A stretch of DNA of 64,000 nt from Billgrantia azerbaijanica (GCA_004551485.1 SBLD01000002.1:124001-188000), one strand, 5' to 3'. Shown: positions 51,395 through 62,957, counted from the stretch's first letter. Translations and numbers: made by a program. The notes: generated from the sequence alone by a model not told the origin.

Positions 51395-52534
51395 CTAAGC
51401 GGTGAGGCGCTGCCAGGCGCCGATCAGGGCCACTGCCGCATTATCGATCTCATCCATTGGGGTTTCCCAACCCACCGACAGCCGCACCGCGCCCAGGGCA
51501 CGCTCGGTGGACAGGCCCATGGCCCCCAGCACACCGCTGGGAGTAGCCTGATCAGCATGACAGGCAGAGCCCACCGACGCCGCCACCTCCCGTTCCACCG
51601 CCTTCAGCAGGGCGCGCCCTTCGACGCTTGGGAAGGAGACGTTGAGGGTATTGGGCAGACGGTACGTTTCATGCCCGTTGAGCGTGAGTCTCGGAATTGC
51701 CTGATGCAGGTGCTCATATAGGCGATCGCGCCTTGCCTGAAGAGCGCCCACGCCACCGGCCAGGCGCTCTGCGGCCAGCTCGGCGGCAGCACCTAGCCCC
51801 ACGATCGCCGGCACGTTCTCGGTGCCGGGCCGCAGCCCGTACTCATGGCCGGCGCCGAACAGGATGCGCCGGATGGGCGTGCCCGGGTGCACATAGAGCG
51901 CGCCGATGCCCTTGCTGGCCTGGAACTTGTGCCCCGCCAGGGTGAGCAGGTCGACGCCCAGCGCCTCGACGTCGACCGGCACCTTGCCCACGGCCTGGGC
52001 GGCATCGGTATGCAGCAGCGTCGGCGTCCCCGCCAGCCGACCGGCGATCTCGGCCACCGGCTGCAGGGTGCCCACCTCGTTGTTGGCCAGCATGATCGAG
52101 ACCAGCGCGGTATCCGGGCGCACCGCGGCCATGACGTCATCGACCGAGACGCGCCCGGTGGCGTCCACCGGCACCACGCTGAGTTTCCACCCCTGCGCTT
52201 CGAGGTGGCGAGCCGGCTCCATCACCGCCGGGTGCTCGACGGCGCTGACCACCAGGTGCCGCTTGTCCGCGGGAGCGGCCGCCGCCACGCCCAGCAGGGC
52301 CAGGTTGTTGGCCTCAGTGGCGCAGCCGGTGAAGACCAGTCGACCGTTGCTCGCACCGATCAGCCGGGCCACCGACTCGCGTGCGGCCGAGAGCCGGGCA
52401 GCGGCCTCCTGCCCCTGCCGATAGGGCGAGGACGGATTCCCGTAGCACTCGGCCAGCGCACGGGACATGGCCGCCACCACCGGCTCGGCGACCGGGGTGG
52501 TGGCGTTGTGATCGAGATAGATGGGGGCGTTCAT
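51395..52534 (-). CDS. Cysteine desulfurase (NifS/IscS-like)
   Basis: A 379-residue class-V aminotransferase-fold enzyme: IYLDHNATTPVAEPV at the start, TGCATEANNLALLG, TLLHTDAAQAVGKVPVDV, the PLP lysine in LTLAGHKFQASKGIGALY and the catalytic cysteine in SVGSACHADQATPSGVL. It takes sulfur from cysteine as a persulfide. It is not next to isc or suf genes; it converges on the ArsR-rhodanese-regulated pair, so it may feed sulfane sulfur to a separate use. Confidence 0.9.
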   Translation of the reverse strand: MNAPIYLDHNATTPVAEPVVAAMSRALAECYGNPSSPYRQGQEAAARLSAARESVARLIGASNGRLVFTGCATEANNLALLGVAAAAPADKRHLVVSAVEHPAVMEPARHLEAQGWKLSVVPVDATGRVSVDDVMAAVRPDTALVSIMLANNEVGTLQPVAEIAGRLAGTPTLLHTDAAQAVGKVPVDVEALGVDLLTLAGHKFQASKGIGALYVHPGTPIRRILFGAGHEYGLRPGTENVPAIVGLGAAAELAAERLAGGVGALQARRDRLYEHLHQAIPRLTLNGHETYRLPNTLNVSFPSVEGRALLKAVEREVAASVGSACHADQATPSGVLGAMGLSTERALGAVRLSVGWETPMDEIDNAAVALIGAWQRLTA

Positions 52535-52609
52535 GTCCGTAACGGGCTCCTGGTCGTTGTCAAGGCACAATCAGCCATCCGTCAATATACGGCATGTCCT
52601 GCATGCGCA

Positions 52610-53278
52610 TTAAGCAGGCTGCGGCTCTTGCGGGTCCGCCAGCTCGGCGACCACCAGCAGGAAGGCGCCGCCGTGAAGCCACGCGGGCCAGAGGCGCTCG
52701 GTGTGGCGTGCCAGCCATCCGCCGCCGGGCAGCCAGATGGCGGAGCGCACCTGGGCACGAGCGACCGGCAGGTCGTGAAACAGGGTCAAGGCGTCGCGGG
52801 GTGTATGCCAGCGTGTCCCGCGGTAGGCACCGCTGCCGCCATGCCGGCCTTTCTGCCGCCACAGCAGGCTCCGTCGGTTGAGCAGGCCGAGGGCGATACG
52901 GCGACGGGCGACGCGCAGCATCTCGCGGATCGCCTGGCGCTCGTCATCGATGAAGCACAGCGACGTAACGGCGACGGCCAGGTCGACGCTGTCATTGGGG
53001 AAGGGCAGGTGCCGGGCATCCCCGACCACCCAGCCGATCCCGGCGTCACTCCGCTGGCGGGCATAGGCGACCCAGCTCGGCTCGATGTCGATGCCGGTCA
53101 CCCTGCCGTCGAGTGCCCTGGCCAGGCCTCGGGTGAAATCCCCCGTGCCACAACCGACATCCAGCAGCGACTCACCAGGCCGCGGCGCGAGCCCGCGCAG
53201 CGCCAGCGCGAGCTCTCGTTCTCCGATCCAGCCACCGCGCGGCGTTGCGTACCAGCGGTCGTAGGTCCCGGCATCCAT
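52610..53278 (-). CDS. SAM-dependent class I methyltransferase
   Basis: A 222-residue methyltransferase: LLDVGCGTGDFTRGLARAL (motif I, about residues 38-56), GRVTGIDIEPSWVAYA, GDARHLPFPNDSVDLAVAVT and EMLRVARRRIALGLLNR. Related to UbiE/Methyltransf_11 proteins; substrate unknown. It starts eight bases after the fadE stop, so it is probably co-transcribed with it. Confidence 0.87.
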   Translation of the reverse strand: MDAGTYDRWYATPRGGWIGERELALALRGLAPRPGESLLDVGCGTGDFTRGLARALDGRVTGIDIEPSWVAYARQRSDAGIGWVVGDARHLPFPNDSVDLAVAVTSLCFIDDERQAIREMLRVARRRIALGLLNRRSLLWRQKGRHGGSGAYRGTRWHTPRDALTLFHDLPVARAQVRSAIWLPGGGWLARHTERLWPAWLHGGAFLLVVAELADPQEPQPA

Positions 53279-53286
53279 GCAGCGGT

Positions 53287-55740
53287 TCAGGCGTAAGCGG
53301 TCCGATGGCGCAGGATCTTTTCCTTGTCGGTGACGAAGGCGTCGTAGGCGAAGTCGTCCACGCTGAGCAGCTCCAGCACCTCGGCCTCGCGCTCGCGCAT
53401 GAAGGTGGCGTCGGCTTCCGTGATGAGGCCGGCCTCGCGGGCCGCTTCCACCCGCTGTTCCGGATGCAGCGCCTCGGCAGGTAGCTCGCCCCTGGCGTGG
53501 GCCTTGTCGATCGTGCGGTAGAGCGCCTCGGCGCGTTCCTGCGTCGCCAGCAGGGCGTTGTAGTGCGCCAGCGGGTTGTCGCGGCTGCCGTCGTTGGCTT
53601 GCCAGGCGCCTTCCAGCAGGTGGCGGCGCAGGGCGGTGTCGCGCGAGACGGCCTGGGCGATCTCGCGGGTCAGGTCGTCGTGGGGGCGCTTGAAGCGCCT
53701 GCCGCGCGGCATCACCAGCACGCGCAGGGTGCGCGCCAGGGCGCGGTTGGGCAGGTTGTCGAACAGCTCGTCGAAGGCCTGCTCGGCGCGCCCCAGCAGG
53801 AAGGCGCCGGCGTAGTGCAGCAGTGCCGCTTCGCCCTCGACCCGCTCGCCCTCGTGCCACTGCTTGAGCACCATGGAGGCGAGATAGAGGTTGGCGAGCA
53901 CGTCGCCGAGCCGGGCCGAGAGCATCTCGCGCTGCTTGAGACTCGAACCGAGACTCGCCATGGCAGCATCGCTGCACAGCCCGAAGCCGGAGGACAGCCG
54001 CGCGACCGCCTGGGCATAGGGGGCGGCGGTGGCGTCGAAGGGCACCGGGGCCAGGCCGATGCCGAGCCCCTGGGTGAGGGCGCGGGCAGCGTTGCCGAAG
54101 ATCAGGCCGGCGTGGCCGAAGAAGGCGCGGTCGAAGGCCTGGAGGTCGTCGGCCTCCTTGGCGGCCAGCTCCTCCAGCACGTAGGGGTGGCAGCGGATCG
54201 CCCCCTGGCCGAAGATCATCAGGTTGCGGGTCATGATGTTGGCGCCCTCCACGGTGATCGCCACCGGGTTGGCACTGTAGCCGATGCCCAGGTAGTTGCG
54301 CGGGCCCAGCGTCACCGCCTTGCCGCCGTGGATGTCCATGGCGTCACCGAGGATCATCCGCTGGAACTCGGTGAGCTGGCTCTTGAGGATCGCCGAGGGC
54401 ACGGCGGGCTTCTCACCGTGGTCGATGGTGTTGGCGGTCTGGTAGACCGCGGCGCGGGCGATGTAGAAGAGCGCCGACATGCGGGCGAGCGGCTCCTGGA
54501 CCCCCTCCATCTCGGCCACTGGCACGTTGAACTGGCGGCGGATGCGGGCGAAGCCGCCGCTCCAGCCCAGCGCGTAGCGCGCCGTGCCGGTGGCGCCGGA
54601 GGGCAGGGTGATGCAGCGGCCGATGGAGAGGCACTCCACCAGCATCCGCCACCCCTGGCCGATCATCTCGGTGCCGCCGATGAGGGTGTCGAGCGGGACG
54701 AAGACGTCCTTGCCCTTGATTGGGCCGTTGAGGAAGGGGCTGCCGATGGGGTGGTGGCGACGGCCGATCTCCATGCCTGCGGTGTCGCGCGGAATCAGCG
54801 CCAGGGTGATGCCGCGGTCTTCCTCGTCGCCGAGCAGGTGGTCGGGGTCGAAGAGGCGGAAGGCCAGGCCCACCACGCTGGCGATGGGGGCCAGGGTGAT
54901 CCAGCGCTTCTCGAAGTCGAGGCGGATGCCCAGTACCTCCTTGCCGTCGACCTCTCGCTTGCACACCACGCCGGTGTCGGGCAGGGCGGTGGCGTCGGAG
55001 CCGGCGCGCGGGCCGGTGAGGGCGAAGCAGGGGATCTCGCGGCCGTCGGCGAGGCGCGGCAGGTAGTGGTCCTTCTGCTCCTGGGTGCCGTACTTGAGCA
55101 GCAGTTCGCCCGGGCCCAGGGAGTTGGGCACGCCCACGGTGACCATCAGGGTCTCGCTGACCGAGAGCTTCTGCAGCACCAGCGACTGCGCCTTGGCGGA
55201 GAAGCCCAGGCCGCCGTACTCCCTCGGGATGATCATGCCGAAGAAGCGCTCCTGCTTGAGGTAGTCCCACAGCTCCTGGGGCAGGTCGGCGCGCTCCTTG
55301 GCGATCTCCCAGGCGTTGCACATCCCGGCGGCCACGCTGCACTGGTGGTCGAGAAAGGCGCGCTCCTCCGCCGACAGGCCGTCATCGCGGTAGCCCAGCA
55401 GCTTCTGCCAGTCGGGCCGGCCGGTGAAGAGCTCGCCGTCCCAGGCCACGCTGCCGGCCTCCAGCGCCGTGCGTTCGGTGTCGGAGACCTTGGGCGCGGC
55501 CTGCTTGAACAGCGCGAACAGGCGCGGCGTGAGCCACCGGCCGCGCAGTGCCGGCAGGCCGGCGGCCGCCACGGCCAGGGCGCCGAGCAGCAGGAGCACG
55601 CCGAGCAGGGTCGAGGCGAACAGCAGGCTCGCCACGCCGGTGACGGCCAGCACGGCCGCGGCGGGCAGGGCGCCCGCCTCGCGGCGCATCACCATCAGTA
55701 AACCGACTACGGCCAGGACAACGAGGATGAGCTGGATCAT
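53287..55740 (-). CDS. fadE: Acyl-CoA dehydrogenase FadE
   Basis: An 817-residue long-type acyl-CoA dehydrogenase, the normal FadE length. Two hydrophobic helices are at about residues 1-75 (LILVVLAVVGLLMVM; AAAVLAVTGVASLLFASTLL). The dehydrogenase core follows (PREYGGLGFSAKAQS, CFALTGPRAGSDATA, GAQ-type VEGANIMTRNLMIFGQGAIR), and a FadE-type C-terminal domain ends in VTDKEKILRHRTAYA. It catalyses the first oxidation of fatty acyl-CoA. Read with the methyltransferase downstream. Confidence 0.94.
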   Translation of the reverse strand: MIQLILVVLAVVGLLMVMRREAGALPAAAVLAVTGVASLLFASTLLGVLLLLGALAVAAAGLPALRGRWLTPRLFALFKQAAPKVSDTERTALEAGSVAWDGELFTGRPDWQKLLGYRDDGLSAEERAFLDHQCSVAAGMCNAWEIAKERADLPQELWDYLKQERFFGMIIPREYGGLGFSAKAQSLVLQKLSVSETLMVTVGVPNSLGPGELLLKYGTQEQKDHYLPRLADGREIPCFALTGPRAGSDATALPDTGVVCKREVDGKEVLGIRLDFEKRWITLAPIASVVGLAFRLFDPDHLLGDEEDRGITLALIPRDTAGMEIGRRHHPIGSPFLNGPIKGKDVFVPLDTLIGGTEMIGQGWRMLVECLSIGRCITLPSGATGTARYALGWSGGFARIRRQFNVPVAEMEGVQEPLARMSALFYIARAAVYQTANTIDHGEKPAVPSAILKSQLTEFQRMILGDAMDIHGGKAVTLGPRNYLGIGYSANPVAITVEGANIMTRNLMIFGQGAIRCHPYVLEELAAKEADDLQAFDRAFFGHAGLIFGNAARALTQGLGIGLAPVPFDATAAPYAQAVARLSSGFGLCSDAAMASLGSSLKQREMLSARLGDVLANLYLASMVLKQWHEGERVEGEAALLHYAGAFLLGRAEQAFDELFDNLPNRALARTLRVLVMPRGRRFKRPHDDLTREIAQAVSRDTALRRHLLEGAWQANDGSRDNPLAHYNALLATQERAEALYRTIDKAHARGELPAEALHPEQRVEAAREAGLITEADATFMREREAEVLELLSVDDFAYDAFVTDKEKILRHRTAYA

Positions 55741-55869
55741 GCGAGACCTCCGTCTGCGAGTCAGGATGCCATGTTATTCTAACAAGCGTTTGAATTATTC
55801 CATCCTAGTGCATTTGACCGGCAGTGGCCAGGGGTGGTTTATCGTCGCTTCCCAACGGGGTTGGGCAGA

Positions 55870-56769
55870 TCAGCGCAAGCGGGGCTGGGGAGCCTTGAAC
55901 AGGATGACCCATAGTGCGAGTGCGATCAGTAGCCCACCGCTCACATGGGCCGACGTTACCCGTTCACCAAGAAACAGGGCACCCCACAGTACGCCGAAGG
56001 GCGGTACCAGCATGGTGACCGTCAATGGCTTCACCGGCCCGAGATCCTGCAACAAGCGGAAATACAGCAGGTAGGCCAGCGAGGTACAGGCGAGCCCCAG
56101 GGCCAGCATGGCCCACCAGATATCGGCATTCCACCACGCAGCCAGCGTTGGCCTGGACCCCGCTTCGAGCAGCATCAGTGGTGTCAGCAGCAGCGTCGCC
56201 CCCATCTGTGAGCCTACCGCCAGAAGGCGTGAGTCCATGCCTCCTCGCTGGGAAACCCAGCACCGCACCAGAAAGCCCGAGAGCCCATAACAACCGGCAG
56301 CGATCAAGCAGGCCAGGGCGCCGATCAACAACTGGTGATCCATGGCTACCGGTCCGGTCTGCACCAGTACTGCGACGCCGATCAATCCCAGCGACACGCC
56401 CATCAAGCGGTCACGCGTCATTGCTTCATGGAAGAAGCCGGCACCAATCATCACACCCATCAGCGGCGTGGTGGCGTTGAACATGGCTGAATATCCGGCA
56501 GGCAAGTACTGTGCTGCGATGCAGAACATGGCGAAAGGAATGCCGGAATTGACCATGCCGATCAGCAGTGCGGCCAGCCCCTTTCCTTGAAAATCCCAAC
56601 GCACCCGTAGGGTCGCAAGAATCACGACCAGACCCAGGGCGCCCAGCAACACTCGAAAGAAAGCCGTGGAGAAGGCACCCAGGTCCGGCGCGACGATGCG
56701 CATGAACAGAAAACTCGCGCCCCACAGCGCAGAGAGCAGCAGCAGACGAAGCGTGGAATCCAGCGGCAT
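55870..56769 (-). CDS. EamA/DMT-family transporter
   Basis: A 299-residue protein with ten hydrophobic helices in two EamA repeats (LLLLSALWGASFLFMRIVAP at the start; LALGLACTSLAYLLYFRLLQ and PPFGVLWGALFLGERVTSAH in the second). Members export amino acids or metabolites; substrate unknown. Its composition is a little less GC-rich than its neighbours. It stands alone between fadE and betA. Confidence 0.88.
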   Translation of the reverse strand: MPLDSTLRLLLLSALWGASFLFMRIVAPDLGAFSTAFFRVLLGALGLVVILATLRVRWDFQGKGLAALLIGMVNSGIPFAMFCIAAQYLPAGYSAMFNATTPLMGVMIGAGFFHEAMTRDRLMGVSLGLIGVAVLVQTGPVAMDHQLLIGALACLIAAGCYGLSGFLVRCWVSQRGGMDSRLLAVGSQMGATLLLTPLMLLEAGSRPTLAAWWNADIWWAMLALGLACTSLAYLLYFRLLQDLGPVKPLTVTMLVPPFGVLWGALFLGERVTSAHVSGGLLIALALWVILFKAPQPRLR

Positions 56770-56891
56770 GGCATGTTCCTTTCCGGATGGGGCTCTCGAT
56801 AGTGCTTTGAACCGCCAACGTGTCGCTGGCCATTTTCGGCAGTTGAGTTGGGCGCCGGTGCCATTGCCAGTGAGCTTACCGGCGTTGGATG

Positions 56892-56917
56892 AAAAACACC
56901 CCGCCAGGGGCGGGGTG
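56892..56917 (-). terminator. Intrinsic terminator of the betIBA operon
   Basis: On the minus strand CACCCCGCC and GGCGGGGTG form a 9-bp stem with a 3-base loop followed by TTTTT, 47 bases after the betA stop. Confidence 0.8.
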
Positions 56918-56963
56918 AAGTGAAGTGGGCATACACGAGAGGGTTGGAGACGACGGCTATCGC

Positions 56964-58655
56964 CTATCCCGCTTGCGTCTGGGGCGTGGCGCGGGCCGGG
57001 GCGCCGTTCGCCACGTAGTAGGGCGCGTCGCTTCTCGGCAACGGCTCACGGCCGCGAATTCGGTCGGCGATCTTCTCGGCCAGCATGATCGTCGGGGCGT
57101 TGAGGTTGCCGGTGGGAATCAGCGGGAACAGCGAGGCGTCCACCACCCGCAGGCCCTCGATGCCGTGCACGCGACCGGCGCCGTCCACCACGGCGTCGTC
57201 ACCCTCGCCCATGCGGCAGCTGCCGCAGGGGTGGTAGGCGGTCTCGGCATGGGCGCGCACGAAGGCGTCGAGCTCGGCGTCGGAGCGCACGTCCGGCCCC
57301 GGCGAGATCTCGCGGCCGCGGTACGCATCGAAGGCGGGCTGGGCGATGATCTCGCGGGTCAGGCGGATGGCATCGCGGAACTCCTGCCAGTCCTTCTCGG
57401 TGGACATGTAGTTGAACAGGATGCTCGGCGCCGCCTTGGGGTCGCGGGAGGTGAGGCGGATGCGCCCGCGGCTCTCCGAGCGCATGGAGCCCACGTGGGC
57501 CTGGAAGCCGTGGGCCTGCACCGCACTCTTGCCGTTGTAGCTGATGGCGATGGGCAGGAAGTGGTACTGCAGGTTGGGCCACGCTTCCGCCTCGCTCGTG
57601 CGGATGAAGCCGCACGCCTCGAACTGGTTGCTGGCACCGATGCCGCTGCCCAAAAACAGCCACTCGGCGCCGATCTTCGGCTGGTTCCACCACTTCAGCG
57701 CCGGGTAGAGGGAGATCGGCCGTTGGCACTCGTACTGGATGTACATCTCCAGGTGGTCCTGGAGGTGGGCGCCGACGTTGTCGTTCACGGCCACCGCCTC
57801 GATGCCGAACTCGTCGAGCACGTCCTTGGGGCCCACGCCGGAGCGCTGCAGGATCTGTGGCGAGGCGATGGCCCCGGCGCACAGCAGCACCTCGCGGCGC
57901 GCCCGCACCCGCTGCACCTGGCCGCGGCGCGCATAGCGCACGCCCACGGCGCGGCTTCCCTCGAACTCGATCACGTCGGTCAACGCCCGGGTCTCGATGG
58001 TGAGGTTGGGCCGCCCCTTCGCCATGTCGAGGTAGCCGCGGGCGGTGGAGGCGCGCCGGCCGTTCGGCGTGACGAAGCGGTCCATGGGGCCGAAGCCCTC
58101 CTGCTGGTAGCCGTTGACGTCCTCGGTCTCCGGGTAGCCGGCCTGCACGCCCGCCTCGATGAAGGTGCGATACAGGGGATTGTTGTCGGCCTTCGGGGTG
58201 GTCACGCTCACCGGGCCGTCGCCGCCGTGGTAGGCGTTCGCGCCGATGTCGCGGCTCTCGGCCTTGCGGAAGTAGGGCAGGCAGTCGCGGTAGCTCCAGT
58301 CCGCGAGGCCCGGGGCCTCGGCCCAGTTGTCGTAGTCCAGGGCGTTGCCGCGGATGTAGCACATGCCGTTGATCAGCGAGGAGCCGCCCAGCCCCTTGCC
58401 GCGCCCGCACTCCATGCGCCGACCGTCCATGTGCGGCTCGGGGTCGGTCTCGAAGGCCCAGTTGTAGCGCTTGCCCTGCAGCGGGTAGGCGAGCGCCGCC
58501 GGCATCTGGGTGCGGAAGTCGAGGCGGTGGTCGGGGCCGCCGGCCTCGAGCAGCAGCACGCTGACGTCCTCGTCCTCGGTAAGCCGGGCGGCGAGCACGT
58601 TGCCGGCGGAACCGGCGCCGATGATGACGTAATCGAATTCACGAAGCTGGGACAT
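56964..58655 (-). CDS. betA: Choline dehydrogenase BetA
   Basis: A 563-residue GMC oxidoreductase: FAD-binding [18 protein letters not shown] (about residues 8-25), [39 protein letters not shown], and the C-terminal His region [11 protein letters not shown] with [13 protein letters not shown]. It oxidises choline to betaine aldehyde at the inner membrane. Last gene of betI-betB-betA, 10 bases after betB, ended by an intrinsic terminator. Confidence 0.95.
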   Translation of the reverse strand: MSQLREFDYVIIGAGSAGNVLAARLTEDEDVSVLLLEAGGPDHRLDFRTQMPAALAYPLQGKRYNWAFETDPEPHMDGRRMECGRGKGLGGSSLINGMCYIRGNALDYDNWAEAPGLADWSYRDCLPYFRKAESRDIGANAYHGGDGPVSVTTPKADNNPLYRTFIEAGVQAGYPETEDVNGYQQEGFGPMDRFVTPNGRRASTARGYLDMAKGRPNLTIETRALTDVIEFEGSRAVGVRYARRGQVQRVRARREVLLCAGAIASPQILQRSGVGPKDVLDEFGIEAVAVNDNVGAHLQDHLEMYIQYECQRPISLYPALKWWNQPKIGAEWLFLGSGIGASNQFEACGFIRTSEAEAWPNLQYHFLPIAISYNGKSAVQAHGFQAHVGSMRSESRGRIRLTSRDPKAAPSILFNYMSTEKDWQEFRDAIRLTREIIAQPAFDAYRGREISPGPDVRSDAELDAFVRAHAETAYHPCGSCRMGEGDDAVVDGAGRVHGIEGLRVVDASLFPLIPTGNLNAPTIMLAEKIADRIRGREPLPRSDAPYYVANGAPARATPQTQAG

Positions 58656-58665
58656 GACGATCTCC

Positions 58666-60150
<1,485 letters not shown>

Positions 60151-60191
60151 GGGGCCTCCTGTGCCGGGTCGGGTTTGCGGATGTCGGGTGT

Positions 60192-60821
60192 TCAGGCCCT
60201 TGCCGGGTGCGTCTCGTACGATTCGGCGGTTGTTTCGTGGCCGGCCAGCAGCTGGTCGAGGGCCGTATGCGCCAGCTGGCGGGCCTCATCGGCATCGAGC
60301 CCTTGCGGGGTCAGGGCGCCGCGCAGCCACAGGCCGTCGATCACCGCGGCGAGGCCGGCGGCGGCGCTGTGCGCCTCGTCGCGGGGCATCAGGCGTCGGA
60401 ACTGGTGGCACAGGTTGGAGTGCAGGCGGTGCTTGTTGACCTGCTGCAGGCGCGCCAGCTGGGGCTTGTGCATGCTGCTGGCCCAGAAGGCGAGCCAGGT
60501 CTTGGCCACCGGGCCGGTCACTTGGCTGCGGTCGAAGTTGCCGTCGATGATGGCGCCGAGGTGGGCGCGCGGGCTGGTGCTCTCGAGCGCCCGGCGCCGA
60601 GCGGCCACCGCCTCGCCCAGGTCATGGAGAATCTGGCGCATGGTCGCCTCCAGCAGCCCGTCCTTGCCGCCGAAGTAGTGGCTGATGATCCCGGCCGAGA
60701 CCCCGGCGTGGCGGGCGATGCGCATCACCGTGGCATCGGCCAGGCCGACCTCGTCGATGGCGGCCATGGTGGCCTGGATCAACTGCTGGCGGCGGATGGG
60801 TTCCATTCCGACCTTGGGCAC
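60192..60821 (-). CDS. betI: Choline-responsive repressor BetI (TetR family)
   Basis: A 209-residue TetR-family regulator: [20 protein letters not shown] at the start, [20 protein letters not shown] (recognition helix) and [20 protein letters not shown]. The GTG start follows AGGAG by ten bases and gives the standard BetI N-terminus. BetI represses the bet genes until choline is present. It leads the operon and is divergent from the choline-binding-protein gene, with a palindrome between them. Confidence 0.94.
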   Translation of the reverse strand: MPKVGMEPIRRQQLIQATMAAIDEVGLADATVMRIARHAGVSAGIISHYFGGKDGLLEATMRQILHDLGEAVAARRRALESTSPRAHLGAIIDGNFDRSQVTGPVAKTWLAFWASSMHKPQLARLQQVNKHRLHSNLCHQFRRLMPRDEAHSAAAGLAAVIDGLWLRGALTPQGLDADEARQLAHTALDQLLAGHETTAESYETHPARA

Positions 60822-60913
60822 CTTGCGCTCTCCTGTTTCCGTTCTGTTCCGAGCTTCGCCTTGCAACCACACCGCGGGACGTGGTTACCATGTGCACAGC
60901 TTGCCATTTCTTT

Positions 60914-60927
60914 ATTGAACGTTCAAT
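60914..60927. promoter_or_regulatory. Probable BetI operator
   Basis: ATTGAACGTTCAAT is a perfect 14-base palindrome in the betI/choline-binding-protein intergenic region. It fits TetR-family BetI sites, which carry a TTGAACGTTCAA-type core. It could control both directions. The rest of 60822-60995 contains nothing else distinct. Confidence 0.7.
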
Positions 60928-60995
60928 CAAGAAAGGGCGTCGCCGGCCTCGCCGCCGTGGCTATACTCAAGTGCTCAAACCGAAGGGAGACCCCG

Positions 60996-61961
60996 ATGAA
61001 CAAGACGACTCTGCCGTATCGCACCAGCCTGGGCCTCGGCGCCGTGGCGCTGGGCCTCGTTGTCGCCCCGCTCGCCGCGGCCGAACCGGAAAGCTGTGCG
61101 ACCGTGCGTTTCGCCGAGGTGGGCTGGACCGACATCACCGTCACCACCGCGCTGACCACCGAGACACTCGAGGCGCTGGGCTACGACACGCGCGTCGATA
61201 CCGTCTCCGTGCCGATCGCCTATTCCGGCATGAAGAACGACGACTTCGACGTCTTCCTGGGCAACTGGATGCCCTCCATGGCCTCGATCAGCGACCCCTA
61301 TATCGAGGGCGGCAGCGTCGACCGGCTGGGAGCCAACCTGGAGGGCGCCAAGTACACCCTGGCGGTGCCGCAGTACGTCCACGACGCCGGGGTGACCTCG
61401 GTGGCTGACCTCGAGGAGCACGCCGAGCGGTTTGCCTCGCAGCTCCACGGTATCGAGGCCGGCAACGACGGCAACCAGTTGATCCAGGACATGATCGACG
61501 ACGATGCCTTCGGCCTGGGTGACTGGCAGCTGATCGATTCCAGCGAGGCCGGCATGCTCGCCGAGTTGCGGGCCCGGGTGCCCAACGAGGAGTGGATGGT
61601 GTTCCTCGGCTGGGAGCCGCACCCCATGAACACCAATTTCGACATCGCCTACCTGGAGGGCGCCGACGACTACTTCGGCCCCGACCTGGGCGGGGCCACC
61701 GTCTATACCAACACCCGCGGCGGCTACGCCGAGGAGTGCGGCAATGTCGGCACCCTGCTCGAGAACCTCAGCTTCACGCTGGAGATGGAGAACCAACTGA
61801 TGGGCGAGATCATGGACGAGGGCGCCGATCCCCGCGATGCCGCCCGCGCCTACCTGCAGGCCAACCCGGCGGTGCTGGATGCCTGGCTCGAGGGCGTGAC
61901 CACTCGCGACGGCGAGCCGGCGCTGCCGGCGGTGAAGGCCGAACTCGGTATCGACGCCTGA
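60996..61961 (+). CDS. Choline/betaine ABC transporter substrate-binding protein (ChoX-like)
   Basis: A 321-residue periplasmic binding protein with a signal peptide (about residues 1-29, LGLGAVALGLVVAPLAAA). OpuAC/ChoX-family features: CATVRFAEVGWTDITVTTAL, VFLGNWMPSMASI, FLGWEPHPMNTNFDIAYLEG with aromatic residues that could form the quaternary-amine cage, and TRGGYAEECGNVGTLL. It should bind choline for import and conversion by BetAB. No permease or ATPase gene follows; tRNA genes do. Confidence 0.88.
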   Translation: MNKTTLPYRTSLGLGAVALGLVVAPLAAAEPESCATVRFAEVGWTDITVTTALTTETLEALGYDTRVDTVSVPIAYSGMKNDDFDVFLGNWMPSMASISDPYIEGGSVDRLGANLEGAKYTLAVPQYVHDAGVTSVADLEEHAERFASQLHGIEAGNDGNQLIQDMIDDDAFGLGDWQLIDSSEAGMLAELRARVPNEEWMVFLGWEPHPMNTNFDIAYLEGADDYFGPDLGGATVYTNTRGGYAEECGNVGTLLENLSFTLEMENQLMGEIMDEGADPRDAARAYLQANPAVLDAWLEGVTTRDGEPALPAVKAELGIDA

Positions 61962-61974
61962 ACGGGGTTCGCGC

Positions 61975-62003
61975 TTGCCTTGGCGGCGGGGGACGTGCAT
62001 AAT
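61975..62003 (+). promoter_or_regulatory. Promoter of the tRNA-Met gene
   Basis: TTGCCT and CATAAT, 17 bases apart, ending 42 bases before the tRNA. Confidence 0.5.
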
Positions 62004-62045
62004 CCTCCCCCGTTGCCCGGGCACTTCCCCGGGTGGCCGAAAAAA

Positions 62046-62122
62046 GGCTACGTAGCTCAGTTGGTTAGAGCACATCACTCATAATGATGGGGTCCCCTGT
62101 TCGAGTCAGGGCGTAGCCACCA
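62046..62122 (+). tRNA. tRNA-Met (CAT), elongator type
   Basis: A 77-base cloverleaf with the acceptor stem GGCTACG/CGTAGCC, D-loop AGCTCAGTTGGTTAGAGC, anticodon arm CATCA-CTCATAA-TGATG (anticodon CAT), TTCGAGTC T-loop and encoded CCA. The paired 1-72 position (G-C) marks it as elongator, not initiator. Confidence 0.95.
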
Positions 62123-62130
62123 GAATCCCT

Positions 62131-62172
62131 GCCAGCGCCCGTCCGCCTCATGCGGACGGGCGCTGGCGTTTT
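62131..62172 (+). terminator. Intrinsic terminator after tRNA-Met
   Basis: A 16-bp perfect stem (62131-62146 with 62152-62167) with a 5-base loop, followed by GTTTTC. Confidence 0.8.
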
Positions 62173-62217
62173 CGGGACGTGTTGGACAGCGTCCGGCGAG
62201 GAGGCGGCAAACGGGCC

Positions 62218-62245
62218 TTGACCTGAAAAAGCTGATCCGTATACT
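62218..62245 (+). promoter_or_regulatory. Promoter of the tRNA-Asn cluster
   Basis: TTGACC and TATACT, 16 bases apart, 21 bases before the first tRNA-Asn. Confidence 0.7.
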
Positions 62246-62266
62246 ACGCACCGTGCTCAAGGCCAT

Positions 62267-62342
62267 TCCCCGATAGCTCAGTTGGTAGAGCAAATGACTG
62301 TTAATCATTGGGTCGCAGGTTCGAGTCCTGCTCGGGGAGCCA
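62267..62342 (+). tRNA. tRNA-Asn (GTT), first copy
   Basis: A 76-base cloverleaf: acceptor TCCCCGA/TCGGGGA, anticodon arm AATGA-CTGTTAA-TCATT, T-loop TTCGAGT, encoded CCA. Confidence 0.95.
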
Positions 62343-62385
62343 GCCTCGCTTCCTGACCTTCGAGCACCAAGCGATAAGCCGTCGT

Positions 62386-62461
<76 letters not shown>

Positions 62462-62514
62462 TCGCCTTATCCAGCCTCCGCTCATGGGCCCGCGGCCCAT
62501 TTAAGGCGCGTCAT

Positions 62515-62590
<76 letters not shown>

Positions 62591-62786
62591 CGTCCTGTCA
62601 TCAGCGTCGTCGCGGCCATTGGCTGTTCCCGCAATTGCGCCCGGGTCTGGCATGGACTCGCAGCGACTAACGTTGAATGCCCTCGACTGTTTCCCGTGCC
62701 CCCCATGTCGGTATCATAGTTACCTAATGTAACGAAAGATTGGGTGGCAGGCGGTTTCGCCTGCATCGCCAAGGTACCGATTCAAG

Positions 62787-62957
62787 ATGACTGGACTCTC
62801 TCCGCCGCCCGATCCGGGGCGACTCGATCGCCTGTTGCAGACCCGCCCAGTCGTGATCTACGCCTGTCGGCCGACCCTCGAGTTGCCACTCACCTACCTC
62901 AGCGGCAACCTCGGCAGGTTGTTAGGCTACCGCCGTGAGGAATTGCTGGGCAAGGCG
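62787..62957 (+). pseudogene. Truncated start of a PAS-domain sensory protein
   Basis: An ATG-started frame reads MTGLSPPPDPGRLDRLLQTR, then PVVIYACRPTLELPLTYLS and GNLGRLLGYRREELLGK. The last part matches the first strands and helices of a PAS domain as found in sensor kinases and GGDEF/EAL proteins. After about 57 codons the frame runs into the hairpin behind the prc gene and similarity ends. Nothing of a kinase or output domain remains, so this looks like a deletion relic. A promoter-like AT-rich patch precedes it. Confidence 0.5.

Noticed and set aside
62481-62497. The ATGGGCCCGCGGCCCAT hairpin between tRNA-Asn copies as a terminator.
   Set aside because: No T-run follows and the cluster seems to be read as one transcript; a processing signal is as likely.
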